Positions 34,000 to 44,361 of a stretch of DNA of 64,000 bases are shown here, one piece after another; position 1 is the stretch's first letter; each line of letters begins with the position of its first letter. Source of the stretch: Selenomonas sp. AE3005 (GTDB lineage Bacteria; Bacillota; Negativicutes; Selenomonadales; Selenomonadaceae); the NCBI RefSeq assembly GCF_000686945.1, contig NZ_JMME01000005.1, forward strand, positions 62,001 to 126,000, read 5' to 3'. The notes beneath the pieces were generated by a model. It ran no database searches. It saw nothing but the letters and a program-made list of their open reading frames with translations, and was not told the DNA's origin. Both the position numbers and the translations under genes were made by a program.

Positions 34000-34434
34000 A
34001 TGGATTCCTTTTGGGTAATAGTTCTCTTTATACTCTTTGCGGTATTATCTGACAGGACCGGAAAAAAGAAACCTGTACCCAAGCGGCGTGTGCCGGACTT
34101 GGGGCGCCGGCCTTTGCCGGATATATCGGGGCCTGAGTCGGAACCGGAGCAGATAAAGCTGGAGATTCCGGAATTGCGCGGTGCGCCGCCACTGCCGGAG
34201 ATTAACACGAGTGCGCAGGTGCAGGCGGAAGATGAGATAGCCGCCCAACAGGCACGCTATCAGGAAATGCTCCGGCAAAAACGCAAACGGGAGCAGCAGG
34301 CAGCACGGGAGAAAGAGGCTAAGGCGGTGGCACAGCGTCATGTGGAGAGCACGCCGAGCCTGAATGATATGCAGCAGGCTGTAGTCTGGGCAGAGATACT
34401 CGGAAAGCCCCGGGCTTTACAACGGCGCAGATAA
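34000..34434 (+). CDS. Small membrane-anchored protein of unknown function
   Basis: 144 residues. One N-terminal membrane helix (SFWVIVLFILFAVLS), a basic proline-rich segment (KKKPVPKRRVPDLGRRPLPD), then a charged helical part likely to be a coiled coil (QQARYQEMLRQKRKREQQAA). It starts 16 bases after floA with a GGGG-rich Shine-Dalgarno site and ends before a strong terminator. It is therefore the third gene of the nfeD-floA unit. I recognise no family. Association with the flotillin scaffold is inference from position alone. Confidence 0.7.
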   Translation: MDSFWVIVLFILFAVLSDRTGKKKPVPKRRVPDLGRRPLPDISGPESEPEQIKLEIPELRGAPPLPEINTSAQVQAEDEIAAQQARYQEMLRQKRKREQQAAREKEAKAVAQRHVESTPSLNDMQQAVVWAEILGKPRALQRRR

Positions 34435-34460
34435 TTGTGCAAAAAAATATATAAAGATAA

Positions 34461-34508
34461 AAACTTCCATTATAATGCTGTGTTAAGCATATAATGGAAG
34501 TTTTTTTG
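34461..34508 (+). terminator. Terminator of the nfeD-floA operon
   Basis: AACTTCCATTATA and TATAATGGAAGTT pair (about 13 bp) and are followed by TTTTTTT. The second 608-bp element starts at its T-run. Confidence 0.92.
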
Positions 34509-34509
34509 T

Positions 34510-35116
34510 AAATTGCAGTTTGTTGGTTAGTGCGTGCTTATTTTTATTTGTTACAGCTCAGTGGGGTGGAGGTGGTAATACTTTTCGCTGCTACCCTAAA
34601 TGTCCCACCAGCAAATGACTTGGCTTTTTAGCGGCCTTGCGCCGGGCAGGCCAGCGGCGCGATTGTTCATCGCAGTTTCCAGAAACTGTTGTTTGTGGGC
34701 CAGTCCTCACTGCGTTCGGACAGTCGTTCCACTGCGAAAAGCATCACCACCTCCGCCCTAAGCGTCGTCCGTTTAAAAGGATTCTTTCGCAGTGACAGGG
34801 AACAAGAACATCGATGTTCTTGTAACGGGAGCAACGGGGGCGTTGCAATTGTATAGGCCGTGGCTGGGGGCGAACGGGGGAGTGATTTTTATGCGGGGAG
34901 CGACTGCCTGAGCGCAGCGAAGGCCGGCACACTGTAGTCAATTGCTAAGCAACTACGCTGAAAGGAGCGCCGTTGGCCCGCCCGGCGCAGGCAACTGGAC
35001 AGCTATATTTTCCGAGGTGTGTCGTTTAGCGGAGGCAGAAAAATTACTCCCCCGTGAACCCCATGCACGTATTAACGGGATACTTTTAAGAACTTTTTAC
35101 TGTCAAGCTGCAATTT
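34510..35116. mobile_element. MITE-like palindromic element, copy 2 (about 607 bp)
   Basis: The ends AAATTGCAGTTTG (34510-34522) and CAAGCTGCAATTT (35104-35116) are inverted repeats (12 of 13). The interior aligns with 11979-12586 in the same orientation. Pairing is kept where sequence differs: a hairpin with stem GCAACG/CGTTGC (34831-34846) stands where copy 1 has the different ACGA/TCGT hairpin. ACAAGAACATCGATGTTCTTGT-like palindrome (22 bases, near 34800-34821) is perfect here and has one mismatch in copy 1. It fills most of the 847-bp gap between the terminator and dprA. The 165 bases from 35117 to dprA hold only its promoter region. Confidence 0.72.
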
Positions 35117-35281
35117 GTTTGGATGAATAGTTTGCAGTTTGCCGCTTTTTTTATATATAAAGAGGAAAAACTCCTATGCCGGTGGAACATATTATTTGGT
35201 CGAGATTTATGTAAATTGTCTGTAAAGAGTTGCATAATTGGTAAATATTTGTTATTGTGTTATACAGACTTTAGGATGGCG

Positions 35282-36382
35282 ATGGCAATGGATGAGGCAA
35301 ATTTTCGCTTGGCAATCATGCTGCGGTGTCCGGGTATCGGCTGCCGCTATATGGGGAAACTTCTGGACGGCTGTCAGGATATGACCCGGTTATGGCAGGC
35401 CGGGGCTGAGGAACTGGCTGACATAGGCAAAATTCCGCTGGCCTTAGCACAACGGCTGGCTGATTATTGCCGTCAGCATGAAGGCGAGGCTGCACAGCTG
35501 GCAGCAACCTGTGAGAAACGGCAAATAAAAGTCGTATCTATAATGGAAGAAAACTATCCGCAGGTGCTCAGGGAAATCTATGCGCCGCCAGTGCTGCTCT
35601 ACTACCGCGGTACATTGGTGCCGGATGCCCGGCGCGTGGCCATGGTGGGCTCGCGAAAGTATTCCGGTTACGGTGAGGCTGCGGCCCTGGAATTTGCAGA
35701 AAAGATTGCAGCGCAGGGAATTACGGTAGTCAGTGGCGCGGCTCGCGGCATAGACACCTTCTCCCATCGCGGTGCCCTGAAAAGCGGGCGTACCGTGGCG
35801 GTGCTGGGGTGTGGCGTGGATGTGGCTTATCCGTTGGAGAACCGGCGGCTCCTGCAGGAAATTGTGGATAGTGGCGGCGTGGTTATCTCGGAGTACGAAC
35901 CGGGAACAAATCCCCTGCCGGCATTTTTCCCGGCCCGGAACCGCATTATCAGCGGTCTGGCTGAAGGTACGCTGGTAGTGGAGGCTGCAGCCCGGTCAGG
36001 TTCGCTCATTACGGCGGAAATGGCGCTGTCGGCTGGCCGTGATGTCTATGCCATCCCCGGCAGTATTTACGCTCCAGGCTGCGACGGCTGTAACCGGCTG
36101 ATTCAGCAGGGGGCCAAGCTGGTAATGACGCCGGCTGATGTGTTGGAGGAGTTTCAGATTACAGCGGCTGCACCGCCGCGCAAGAGCCTGAGTCTTAAGC
36201 CGGAGGAACGGCAGATTTATCAGGTGCTGTCCTTTGAACATCCTTTGACGATGGATGAAATCATTCTTAGTCTGCCGGATGGTGAAATAGCAAATTTATC
36301 CTATTGGCTTTTAAACATGGAGCTGAAAGGAATTGTGATAGAAAACGAAATGCATGCTTTCAGGCGTGCCGAGAGGGAGTGA
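35282..36382 (+). CDS. dprA: DNA-processing protein DprA
   Basis: About 366 residues from the in-frame ATG cluster at 35276-35288; the frame is open further upstream but that part reads as non-coding. An N-terminal helix-hairpin region (RLAIMLRCPGIGCRYMGKL) precedes the Rossmann-like core: VAMVGSRKYSGYGE, VVSGAARGIDTFSHRGAL, VLGCGVDVAYPLENR, FFPARNRIISGL and EAAARSGSLITAEMAL. A C-terminal winged helix closes it. DprA loads RecA on incoming single strands during natural transformation and is common in non-competent species too. It starts the dprA-topA-trmFO block. Confidence 0.95.
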   Translation: MAMDEANFRLAIMLRCPGIGCRYMGKLLDGCQDMTRLWQAGAEELADIGKIPLALAQRLADYCRQHEGEAAQLAATCEKRQIKVVSIMEENYPQVLREIYAPPVLLYYRGTLVPDARRVAMVGSRKYSGYGEAAALEFAEKIAAQGITVVSGAARGIDTFSHRGALKSGRTVAVLGCGVDVAYPLENRRLLQEIVDSGGVVISEYEPGTNPLPAFFPARNRIISGLAEGTLVVEAAARSGSLITAEMALSAGRDVYAIPGSIYAPGCDGCNRLIQQGAKLVMTPADVLEEFQITAAAPPRKSLSLKPEERQIYQVLSFEHPLTMDEIILSLPDGEIANLSYWLLNMELKGIVIENEMHAFRRAERE

Positions 36383-36386
36383 CGGT

Positions 36387-38636
36387 TTGGCTGCAGAAAA
36401 AGGGAAGACGAGCACTAAGACCAAGGCAAAGACCAAAACCAAGGTCAAAAAGACTTTAGTAATTGTGGAGTCACCAGCCAAGGCAAAAACCATAGAAAAA
36501 TATTTGGGGAAAAAGTATATGGTACGGGCTTCGATGGGGCATTTGCGTGACCTGCCGAAAAGCCAGTTTGGTATCGATGTGGACAATGATTTTGCCCCTA
36601 AATATATAAATATCCGCGGCAAAGGCGATTTAATCAAGGCGTTGAAAAAGGACGCCAAGAATGCCGATAAAGTTTATCTGGCAAGCGACCCTGACCGCGA
36701 GGGTGAGGCTATTGCCTGGCATTTGGCCTTTATTTTAGGACTCAATGCTGAGGACGACTGCCGTATTGTCTTTAACGAGATAACCAAGCCGGCCATTCAG
36801 GAGGCGGTCAAACATCCGCGGCATATCAATGTCGACCAGGTGGATGCACAGCAGGCGCGCCGTATGCTGGACCGCATTGTGGGCTATAAATTGTCACCGC
36901 TGCTCTGGCGCAAGGTGCGCAAAGGGCTGTCGGCTGGCCGTGTGCAGTCGGTTACGGTGAAACTTATCTGCGACCGGGAAAAGGAAATTCAGGCCTTTGA
37001 GTCCGTGGAATACTGGACTGTCGGCATGAAACTGCGCAAGGATAAGTCCGCTATGTTTGAGGCGGAACTCACGCACGTGGACGGGGAAAAACTGGACTTG
37101 CACACAGAGGCGGAAACCAATGCTTTGGTGGATGATTTTGCCAAACAGCCGCTGACGGTCAAGACGGTGAAAAAAAGCGAGCGCAAAAGAAAACCGGCTG
37201 CTCCGTTTACCACCAGCTCCCTGCAGCAGGACGCTGCCCGTAAACTGGGCTTTACCTCGCGTAAGACCATGATGCTCGCGCAGCAGCTTTATGAAGGTAT
37301 TGAGCTCGGCCGTCAAGGGGCCACAGGTCTTATCACCTATATGCGTACGGACTCCACCCGTCTGTCAGATGTGGCACTGGCTGAGGTACGCAGTTATATA
37401 GAAGATTCCTTTGGTGCGGACTATATGCCGCCCAAGGCCAATATATACGTGACGGGCAAGAAGGCGCAGGACGCGCACGAGGCCATTCGTCCGACGAATG
37501 TAAATCTTACGCCGGACGCGGTGGAGAAGTATTTAAACCGCGACCAGTTAAAGCTCTATACGCTGATTTGGCAGCGTTTTACCGCCAGCCAGATGGTGCC
37601 GGCTATTTACGATACGCTGAGCATTCAGATTCAGGGCGGCCCGCGCTACACGGCCAAAGCCTCCGGTTCCAAACTGAAATTCCCGGGCTTTACGGCTGTG
37701 TATGCCGGGGCGGATGCCAACAAGAAGGAAAAAGATGTGCTCCTGCCGGATTTGGCTGAGGGCGACGCTTTAAATATCGCCAAGATGCTGCCCCAGCAGC
37801 ATTTCACGGAACCGCCGCCACGCTATAATGATGCCTCCCTGGTTAAGACCTTGGAGGAAAAGGAAATCGGCCGTCCGAGTACCTATGCGCCGATTATTGA
37901 AACCATTCAGGCCCGTGGCTATGTGCAGCGTATTGACAAGCATTTCCAACCTACAGAGCTCGGCTTTGTGGTCGTGGATATGTTGGAAGAGTATTTCAAA
38001 TCCATCGTTGATGTGAAGTTTACGGCTGATTTGGAAAACGAGCTTGATGAAATTGCCGAAGGCAAGGTGGAAAAAAATCAGCTGCTGCGGGAATTCTATG
38101 ACCCGTTTGCCCAAACTTTGGCGGCGGCGGACGAGGCTATTGGCCATGTGGAACTGCCGGAAGAAGTTTCGGATGTGCCCTGTGATATCTGTGGCCGCAT
38201 GATGGTGGTCAAGCAGGGGCGGTATGGCAAGTTCCTGGCCTGCCCGGGTTTCCCGGACTGCCGCAACACCAAGCCGCTGCTTATCGATACGGGCGTGAAA
38301 TGTCCCAAGTGCGGCGGTGCTATCGTGGAGCGTAAATCACATCGGGGCCGTAAATTCTACGGCTGTAAAAATTATCCTGAGTGTGATTACACGACCTGGG
38401 ACCAGCCACAGCAGGAAAAATGTCCTAAATGCGGTGCATTTATGCTGAAACATCACTATAAGAACGGCCGGGGCCTGACGTATTGCAGCAATGATGACTG
38501 CGAGACGCGTATTGACCATCCTATCAATAAGGAACTGGAGAAGATGCGTCAGCGGGCTGAGGCCAAGAAGGCAAAAGAGGCAGAGGCTGCTGCCGAGGCT
38601 GAAAAGAAAAGTTCCAAGACGAAGAAAAAGAAGTAA
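36387..38636 (+). CDS. topA: DNA topoisomerase I
   Basis: 749 residues from TTG 36387 (GAGGGAGTG upstream), 4 bases after dprA. A short Lys/Thr-rich leader precedes the Toprim domain ([32 protein letters not shown]). The catalytic tyrosine is in [13 protein letters not shown] (about Tyr318). Three C4 zinc ribbons follow ([28 protein letters not shown]) and a Lys/Ala-rich tail. It relaxes negative supercoils behind polymerase. The order dprA-topA-trmFO is the standard Firmicute one. Confidence 0.98.
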   Translation: MAAEKGKTSTKTKAKTKTKVKKTLVIVESPAKAKTIEKYLGKKYMVRASMGHLRDLPKSQFGIDVDNDFAPKYINIRGKGDLIKALKKDAKNADKVYLASDPDREGEAIAWHLAFILGLNAEDDCRIVFNEITKPAIQEAVKHPRHINVDQVDAQQARRMLDRIVGYKLSPLLWRKVRKGLSAGRVQSVTVKLICDREKEIQAFESVEYWTVGMKLRKDKSAMFEAELTHVDGEKLDLHTEAETNALVDDFAKQPLTVKTVKKSERKRKPAAPFTTSSLQQDAARKLGFTSRKTMMLAQQLYEGIELGRQGATGLITYMRTDSTRLSDVALAEVRSYIEDSFGADYMPPKANIYVTGKKAQDAHEAIRPTNVNLTPDAVEKYLNRDQLKLYTLIWQRFTASQMVPAIYDTLSIQIQGGPRYTAKASGSKLKFPGFTAVYAGADANKKEKDVLLPDLAEGDALNIAKMLPQQHFTEPPPRYNDASLVKTLEEKEIGRPSTYAPIIETIQARGYVQRIDKHFQPTELGFVVVDMLEEYFKSIVDVKFTADLENELDEIAEGKVEKNQLLREFYDPFAQTLAAADEAIGHVELPEEVSDVPCDICGRMMVVKQGRYGKFLACPGFPDCRNTKPLLIDTGVKCPKCGGAIVERKSHRGRKFYGCKNYPECDYTTWDQPQQEKCPKCGAFMLKHHYKNGRGLTYCSNDDCETRIDHPINKELEKMRQRAEAKKAKEAEAAAEAEKKSSKTKKKK

Positions 38637-38650
38637 GACAGGATATAATA

Positions 38651-39985
38651 ATGAAAAAGGTAATAATCATTGGCGCTGGCCTGGCCGGAGCCGAGGCCGC
38701 CTGGCAGGCAGCGAATATGGGCGTGCAGGTGACGCTCTATGAAATGCGTCCGGAAAAATCTACGCCGGCACATAAGACGGCGGAGTTTGCGGAACTGGTG
38801 TGCAGTAATTCCCTGCGCGGTGCCGGTATGGAAAATGCCGTGGGCGTGCTGAAAGAAGAAATGCGCCGTTTAGGCTCCATCATTATGGAGGCTGCTGACG
38901 CTACCAAAGTGCCGGCTGGCGGAGCTTTAGCGGTAGACCGTCACGGTTTCAGCCGGTATATTACGGAAAAGGTGAGCAGCCACCCGAATATTACGGTCAT
39001 TCATCAGGAACTGACGGAAATTCCCCTGGCTGATGATGCCATCACCATCGTGGCCAGCGGCCCGCTTACCGAGGGAAAACTGGCAGAAGAAATCGCCAAA
39101 CTCACGGGCAATGATTCCCTGTATTTCTACGATGCGGCCGCACCGATTGTGAGTCTGGAATCAGTGGATATGACCAAGGCCTATCGGGCGTCCCGGTATG
39201 GCAAGGGAGAGGCAGCTTATATCAACTGCCCCATGACCAAAGAGGAATATGAGGCCTTCTGGACAGAGCTCGTGAATGCGGAAAAAGCTCCCACCAAGGA
39301 CTTTGAAAAAGAGAAGTTCTTTGAAGGCTGTATGCCGGTGGAAGTTATGGCCAGCCGTGGACAGGACACCCTGCTGTTTGGGCCGTTAAAACCCGTGGGG
39401 CTGGAACACCCGGAAACAGGTGTCCGTCCTTATGCGGTAGTGCAGCTGCGGCAGGATAATGCGTCGGGCACACTTTATAACATTGTCGGTTTCCAGACGC
39501 ATCTTAAATGGCCGGAACAGCGCCGGGTATTTGGCATGATTCCGGGACTAGAGCAGGCAGAGTTCCTGCGTTACGGCGTTATGCACCGTAATACCTTCCT
39601 TAATTCGCCTACGCATATGCGGCCGACGTTCCAGTTTAAGGGGATTGACAACCTGTTCTTTGCCGGCCAGATGACCGGTGTGGAGGGATATGTGGAATCA
39701 GCGTCCTCCGGCCTGGTGGCAGGTGTTAATGCGGCCCGGATGGCGATGGGCAAGGAACCTTTGGTATTCCCGGAGGAAACGTGTCATGGAGCGCTGGCGC
39801 ACTACATTACCACCAGCGAGGCCAAGCATTTCCAGCCGATGAATGTAAACTTTGGCATTTTGCCCACCATTGTCATGCGCAATGAAAACGGCAAGATTAT
39901 CAAAGATAAGAAAGCCAAGAAAATGAAACTTGCGGAGCGGGCTTTACAGGCCATTGAGGACTTCAAGCCGGCTATTGGAGGTTGA
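38651..39985 (+). CDS. trmFO: Folate-dependent tRNA (uracil-54-C5) methyltransferase
   Basis: A 444-residue flavoprotein. [20 protein letters not shown] is the FAD-binding loop. [12 protein letters not shown] carries the conserved catalytic-region cysteine, and [20 protein letters not shown] is the C-terminal family signature. It makes ribothymidine at position 54 of tRNA with methylene-THF. In Bacillus a xerC/codV recombinase gene separates it from hslV; here hslV follows directly, with no recombinase. Confidence 0.98.
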   Translation: MKKVIIIGAGLAGAEAAWQAANMGVQVTLYEMRPEKSTPAHKTAEFAELVCSNSLRGAGMENAVGVLKEEMRRLGSIIMEAADATKVPAGGALAVDRHGFSRYITEKVSSHPNITVIHQELTEIPLADDAITIVASGPLTEGKLAEEIAKLTGNDSLYFYDAAAPIVSLESVDMTKAYRASRYGKGEAAYINCPMTKEEYEAFWTELVNAEKAPTKDFEKEKFFEGCMPVEVMASRGQDTLLFGPLKPVGLEHPETGVRPYAVVQLRQDNASGTLYNIVGFQTHLKWPEQRRVFGMIPGLEQAEFLRYGVMHRNTFLNSPTHMRPTFQFKGIDNLFFAGQMTGVEGYVESASSGLVAGVNAARMAMGKEPLVFPEETCHGALAHYITTSEAKHFQPMNVNFGILPTIVMRNENGKIIKDKKAKKMKLAERALQAIEDFKPAIGG

Positions 39986-39990
39986 TTATA

Positions 39991-40533
39991 GTGGAAACAC
40001 AATTTCATGCAACAACAATCTGCGCGGTGCGCAAAAATGGGAAAACGGCTATTGCCGGTGATGGTCAGGTAACCTTTGGGGAGCATACCATCATGAAGGC
40101 CAATGCCCGTAAGGTGCGCCGTCTTTATCACAATCAGGTGCTGGCCGGTTTTGCCGGCTCCGTGGCCGATGCCTTTACGCTGTTTGAAAAGTTTGAGGCC
40201 AAGCTGGAGACTTATAATGGCAATCTGCAGCGGGCGGCGGTGGAACTGGCCAAGGAATGGCGCACGGATAAAATCCTGCGCAAGCTGGAGGCTCTGCTGC
40301 TGGTAGCAGATAAGGACACGATGCTGATGCTCTCCGGCAACGGCGAAGTAATTGAGCCGGACGGTGATGTGGCAGCTATTGGTTCGGGCGGTTTTTATGC
40401 CCTGTCGGCAGGCCGGGCCATGGCCAAGCATACGGAGATGAGCGCCGGGGAAATCGCCAAAGAGGCCTTGTCCATTGCTGCTGATATTTGTGTATTTACC
40501 AATCATAACATCAAAGTGGAGGAACTGGACTAA
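39991..40533 (+). CDS. hslV: HslUV protease, peptidase subunit
   Basis: 180 residues from GTG 39991, 9 bases after GGAGG. The propeptide METQFHA is removed to expose Thr8 as the nucleophile in [34 protein letters not shown] is the conserved S1-pocket region. Proteasome-like dodecamers degrade unfolded proteins fed by HslU. The hslU ATG follows with no gap. In B. subtilis the homologue ClpQ uses Ser1; here the second and first mature residues are both Thr. Confidence 0.97.
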   Translation: METQFHATTICAVRKNGKTAIAGDGQVTFGEHTIMKANARKVRRLYHNQVLAGFAGSVADAFTLFEKFEAKLETYNGNLQRAAVELAKEWRTDKILRKLEALLLVADKDTMLMLSGNGEVIEPDGDVAAIGSGGFYALSAGRAMAKHTEMSAGEIAKEALSIAADICVFTNHNIKVEELD

Positions 40534-41931
40534 ATGGAAAATTTTGGAACGAATGAACAGACTCCGCGCCAAATCGTGGATGAACTGAATAAATACATCG
40601 TAGGCCAGGATGAGGCGAAAAAATCCGTGGCCATTGCCCTGCGCAACCGTTGGCGGAGCCGCAAGCTCTCCCAGGATATGCAGGAGGATGTGGTACCCAA
40701 AAACATTTTGATGATTGGTTCTACCGGCGTCGGCAAGACGGAAATTGCCCGCCGTCTGGCCAAACTGGTCAATGCGCCGTTTATCAAAGTTGAGGCCACT
40801 AAGTTTACGGAAGTGGGCTATGTGGGCCGCGATGTGGAATCCATCGTCCGCGACCTGGCGGAAACCTCCGTGCGCATGGTGCGCCGCCAGCGTCTGGAGG
40901 CGGTTCAGGATAAGGCTAAGGAAATGGCTGAGGAACGTATCCTGGATGTTTTTGTGCCGGAGCCGAAGAAAAACTCCAATCCGTTGGGACGTCTGTTCGG
41001 TGGTACGGACGATGAGGAAGAAGAAAAAACAGAAAATGCTGAGCCCAAGTATCAGGCCGGCCGTGACTGGGTGCGCAAGCGTCTGGAAAAAGGCGAGCTG
41101 GAACAGGAAACCATCGAAATCGATGTGGAAGATAGCGGCAAGCCGATGGTAGGCATGTTCGCCGGCTCCAGCCTCGAGAGCATGGGCGACAACATTCAGG
41201 ATATGATTGGCAATCTCATGCCCAAGCGTCATCGGAAACGCAAGGTGACAGTGGAGCAGGCCCGCAAGATTTTCACGCAGGAAGAGGCGGACAAGCTCGT
41301 GGACATGGAGGCTGTTGCTGACGAGGCTATTCGTGTGGCAGAATACAGCGGTATTGTATTCCTCGATGAAATTGATAAGGTGGCCGTGAAGGGCAATTCC
41401 TCTGGTGCTGATGTTTCCCGTGAGGGTGTGCAGCGTGACATTTTGCCTATCGTCGAAGGTTCGACGGTCATGACGAAATACGGACCGCTAAAGACGGACC
41501 ATGTGCTCTTCATTGCAGCTGGTGCTTTCCACATGGCCAAGCCCTCGGATTTGATTCCGGAGCTGCAGGGACGTTTCCCCATTCGCGTGGAATTGAAATC
41601 CCTGCGCAAGGAAGACTTTGAGAAAATCCTGACGGAACCCCAGAATGCTTTGCTCAAACAGTATAAAGCCATGCTGGCTACGGAAGGTGTGGAACTGGAG
41701 TTCAGGGACGATGCCATTGGCAGACTGGCACAGCTGGCCTGTGATGTCAACGAACAGGCTGAGGATATCGGCGCACGCCGTCTCCATACCCTGCTCGAAA
41801 AACTGCTGGAAGAAGTCAGCTTTACCGCACCGGAGCTGGAGGACAAGCAGGTTGTTATCGACGCTGCTTATGTGGATAAGCAGTTGGCAGACATTGTTGT
41901 AAACCGCGATTTGTCACAATTTATCCTGTAA
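40534..41931 (+). CDS. hslU: HslUV protease, ATPase subunit
   Basis: A 465-residue AAA+ unfoldase. [20 protein letters not shown] opens it; the Walker A is [14 protein letters not shown], the pore loop lies in [10 protein letters not shown], and the Walker B is [11 protein letters not shown]. The I domain spans about residues 110-240. The sensor/arginine region RFPIRVEL and a C-terminal tail ending SQFIL, which docks into HslV, are present. It unfolds substrates for HslV. It ends in a hairpin before codY. Confidence 0.98.
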   Translation: MENFGTNEQTPRQIVDELNKYIVGQDEAKKSVAIALRNRWRSRKLSQDMQEDVVPKNILMIGSTGVGKTEIARRLAKLVNAPFIKVEATKFTEVGYVGRDVESIVRDLAETSVRMVRRQRLEAVQDKAKEMAEERILDVFVPEPKKNSNPLGRLFGGTDDEEEEKTENAEPKYQAGRDWVRKRLEKGELEQETIEIDVEDSGKPMVGMFAGSSLESMGDNIQDMIGNLMPKRHRKRKVTVEQARKIFTQEEADKLVDMEAVADEAIRVAEYSGIVFLDEIDKVAVKGNSSGADVSREGVQRDILPIVEGSTVMTKYGPLKTDHVLFIAAGAFHMAKPSDLIPELQGRFPIRVELKSLRKEDFEKILTEPQNALLKQYKAMLATEGVELEFRDDAIGRLAQLACDVNEQAEDIGARRLHTLLEKLLEEVSFTAPELEDKQVVIDAAYVDKQLADIVVNRDLSQFIL

Positions 41932-41938
41932 AATTGGC

Positions 41939-41972
41939 GAAGAGAGGAATCCCGGCGGAGATTCCTCTCTTC
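41939..41972 (+). terminator. Hairpin after hslU
   Basis: GAAGAGAGGAATC and GATTCCTCTCTTC pair exactly (13 bp, 8-base loop). No T-run follows, so termination may be partial. Confidence 0.65.
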
Positions 41973-42126
41973 ATTGCCAAAAATAATAAGAAAATTTAAT
42001 TAAAAATATTATTCAGCATCTATGATTATTTTGAAAAATATGATAAAATAACTCTAGATGTGTATATATGATGGCTGGTGCTTATGGGACTGACTGTCGA
42101 AATATTTTGGTAAAGGAGTAGAGCTA

Positions 42127-42909
42127 ATGGCAACACTGTTAGAAAAAACAAGAAAAATAAACCGTCTCCTGCAACGCTCGGAGAACGTGGAGTACGATGG
42201 GATTTCCCGGGTGCTCAGCAATGTTCTCAATGCAAATGTCTACATAACCAACAAAAAAGGCAAGGTCTTTGGCTATGCTTTTATCGATGACTTTGAATGT
42301 GACCTGATGGTTGACAAGGTTATCAATCAGGGAGAATTCCCGAAGGCTTATGTGAACTGGCTGATGCGCATGGACGAAACCAATGCCAACCTTCACTCCA
42401 AGACCGGTATGTGCGCTTATGAGGAAAATACCAAGTGCATGTTCAACGGCAAGAATACCACCATCGTTCCCATTTACGGCGTAGGCGAACGTATCGGCAC
42501 GTTGATTGTGGCTAAGTACGATGAAGAGTTCAGCGATGAGGATTTGCTCCTCTGCGAGTACGGTGCTACGGTTGTCGGCATGGAAATGCTGCGTGACCAT
42601 GCGGAAAAAATTGAAATCGAGGCCCGGAAGAAAGCCACGGTGCAGATTGCTTTAAATACGCTGTCCTATTCCGAGAGCAAGGCAGCCAGAGCCATTCTGG
42701 AGGCACTTACTGACCCGGAGGGCGGCACTACTATCGTGGCGTCCAAGATTGCCGACGAGGTCAAGATTACCCGTTCGGTTATCGTCAATGCGCTGCGTAA
42801 ATTTGAGTCTGCCGGGGTTATCGAATCCAAGTCCCTGGGCATGAAGGGAACCAATATCCGCGTCCTCAACGAATTCCTGATGGACGAAGTTCGCAAACTG
42901 AAGGTCTGA
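42127..42909 (+). CDS. codY: GTP- and branched-chain amino acid-sensing repressor CodY
   Basis: A 260-residue protein of standard length. The N-terminal GAF domain (LLEKTRKINRLLQ, then VYITNKKGKVFGYAF) binds isoleucine/valine. The C-terminal winged helix (ASKIADEVKITRSVIVNALR, GVIESKSLGMKGTNIRVLN) binds DNA. CodY represses nutrient-scavenging and, in Bacillus, flagellar genes while nutrients are rich. Its place right before flgB is ancestral in Firmicutes. The AT-rich leader holds TATTTTGAAAAATAT (42027-42041), a poor match to the CodY box, so autoregulation is possible but not shown. Confidence 0.97.
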   Translation: MATLLEKTRKINRLLQRSENVEYDGISRVLSNVLNANVYITNKKGKVFGYAFIDDFECDLMVDKVINQGEFPKAYVNWLMRMDETNANLHSKTGMCAYEENTKCMFNGKNTTIVPIYGVGERIGTLIVAKYDEEFSDEDLLLCEYGATVVGMEMLRDHAEKIEIEARKKATVQIALNTLSYSESKAARAILEALTDPEGGTTIVASKIADEVKITRSVIVNALRKFESAGVIESKSLGMKGTNIRVLNEFLMDEVRKLKV

Positions 42910-42922
42910 TAAATATTTTTGT

Positions 42923-42959
42923 AAAGGCTGGTGCACAATAGCACCGGCCTTTATTTTTT
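42923..42959 (+). terminator. codY terminator
   Basis: AAAGGCTGGTGC and GCACCGGCCTTT form a 12-bp stem (one G-T) followed by ATTTTTT. Confidence 0.9.
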
Positions 42960-42979
42960 GTCGAAAAGCAATATTTCCC

Positions 42980-43010
42980 TTGTTTAAATGAGAAAAAAAT
43001 GCTAAAGTTG
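42980..43010 (+). promoter_or_regulatory. Candidate flgB operon promoter with inverted repeat
   Basis: TTGTTT (42980-42985), 17 bases, TAAAGT (43003-43008). CTAAAGTTG (43002-43010), which includes the -10 box, recurs inverted as CAACTTTAG at 43051-43059. The repeat may be a regulator site for the flagellar operon. No sigma-28 or sigma-54 match is seen here. Confidence 0.45.
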
Positions 43011-43090
43011 GGAAGGAGTTATAACCATTATGTAGAAAATAAATAAAAGGCAACTTTAGAAGGTGAATCGGGAAGGGGTGTGATTCCGGC

Positions 43091-43513
43091 ATGCTAGAAC
43101 AGATTATGAATTCTTCAAATTTTGACTACCTTTCACGGGGAATGTCAGCAGCCAATCTGCGACAGGAGGTTATCAGCAATAATATAGCTAATGTCAATAC
43201 GCCACATTTCAAACGCAGTGCGGTGAATTTTGAAGACCTGCTGGCTAAGGAATTGCATCTTGACGATGATGGCAGGCGTCTGGATATTGTGCGCACGCAT
43301 GACCGTCATCTGCCTATCCCCATACATGGAAAGGTTAACGCGGTGGTTGAGGAAGACCAGACCACAACCATGCGCGTTGATGACAACAATGTGGACATTG
43401 ATATAGAAATGGCTGCATTGTCGAAGAACCAGCTTTACTACAATGCCATGGCCACCCAGCTGGGCGGTTTCATGACCAGAATGAAGAACGTCATCACCAG
43501 CGGTCAGAGTTAA
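43091..43513 (+). CDS. flgB: Flagellar basal-body rod protein FlgB
   Basis: A 140-residue rod protein. LRQEVISNNIANVNTPHFKR is the N-terminal rod/hook signature. The C-terminus (DIDIEMAALSKNQLYYNAMA) carries the heptad helix that pairs with the N-terminal one. It is exported by the flagellar apparatus and forms the proximal rod. First gene of the flagellar cluster, 182 bases after codY. Confidence 0.97.
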   Translation: MLEQIMNSSNFDYLSRGMSAANLRQEVISNNIANVNTPHFKRSAVNFEDLLAKELHLDDDGRRLDIVRTHDRHLPIPIHGKVNAVVEEDQTTTMRVDDNNVDIDIEMAALSKNQLYYNAMATQLGGFMTRMKNVITSGQS

Positions 43514-43545
43514 GCTGGGGATAGAAAGAGTATAGGGATAAGACA

Positions 43546-43992
43546 ATGAGCATGTTTTTGGGAATAGACGCGGCGGCCTCTGGCCTTACGGCTGAGCGGC
43601 TGCGCATGGATGTTATTTCAAACAATATTGCCAATGCTAATACAACCCGGACAAACGAGGGCGGAGCATATCATCGGCGTTATGTTATTTTTGAACCCCG
43701 GACCAAGACGGCCGGTCCGTTTCAGTCCTTCCTGCAGAGTTCGATGAACAAACTGCAGGCCGGTGACGGCGTAAGGGCCACGCGGATTGAAAGAGATGAA
43801 ACGCAGGGGCCGCTGGTTTACGACCCGGGACATCCTGATGCCAATGCTGACGGCTATGTGGAGCGTCCGAATATTAACGTAGTGGCAGAGATGGTGGATA
43901 TGATTACGGCCTCGCGAGCCTATGAGGCTAATACTACCACGATAAATGCAGCCAAAGCTATGGTGACCAAAGCCTTGGATATGGGCAAATAA
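43546..43992 (+). CDS. flgC: Flagellar basal-body rod protein FlgC
   Basis: A 148-residue rod protein. AERLRMDVISNNIANANTTR is the shared rod signature, and PNINVVAEMVDMITASRAYEAN the C-terminal one. It polymerises with FlgB and FlgF/G to form the rod. The chain is normal in length and lies between flgB and fliE with gaps of about 30 bases. Confidence 0.97.
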   Translation: MSMFLGIDAAASGLTAERLRMDVISNNIANANTTRTNEGGAYHRRYVIFEPRTKTAGPFQSFLQSSMNKLQAGDGVRATRIERDETQGPLVYDPGHPDANADGYVERPNINVVAEMVDMITASRAYEANTTTINAAKAMVTKALDMGK

Positions 43993-44018
43993 TGACCTTA
44001 TTTTGAGAGGGTAAAAAT

Positions 44019-44321
44019 ATGGAAATAGCAGCATTACAAATGACACCGGTGAAAATGCATGCCGAAAGTCATTTGGGAGAAACTAAGGCACCGGAGGAAG
44101 TAAAAAGTTTCGGTACGTATCTCACGGATGCTTTAAAGAAAACCAATGCGTTGCAGCTGGAATCGGACAAGCAGAATGCTCTGTTGGCCGCCGGCCGGAT
44201 TGAGGATGTGTCACAGGTGGTCATTGCCAGTCAGAAGGCAGAAATTGCCCTGCAACTAACCCTTCAGTTAAGAAATCGTGCCATGTCAGCATATCAGGAA
44301 ATCATGCGCATGCAGGTATAG
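44019..44321 (+). CDS. fliE: Flagellar hook-basal body protein FliE
   Basis: A 100-residue protein linking the MS ring to the rod. The C-terminal half VVIASQKAEIALQLTLQLRN and AYQEIMRMQV is the conserved helix of FliE. Exported early; needed for export of the other rod proteins. Confidence 0.95.
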   Translation: MEIAALQMTPVKMHAESHLGETKAPEEVKSFGTYLTDALKKTNALQLESDKQNALLAAGRIEDVSQVVIASQKAEIALQLTLQLRNRAMSAYQEIMRMQV

Positions 44322-44361
44322 TAGCTAAAATAGTGTAATTCAGCGTGAAGGGATTGAGATC

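Noticed and set aside
35123-35275. 51-residue N-terminal extension of DprA
   Set aside because: It begins in the 608-bp element border and has no family similarity or ribosome-binding site; DprA normally starts near the ATG cluster at 35276-35288.
42027-42041. Possible CodY box in the codY leader
   Set aside because: Five mismatches to the 15-base consensus in an AT-rich stretch; not convincing on its own.
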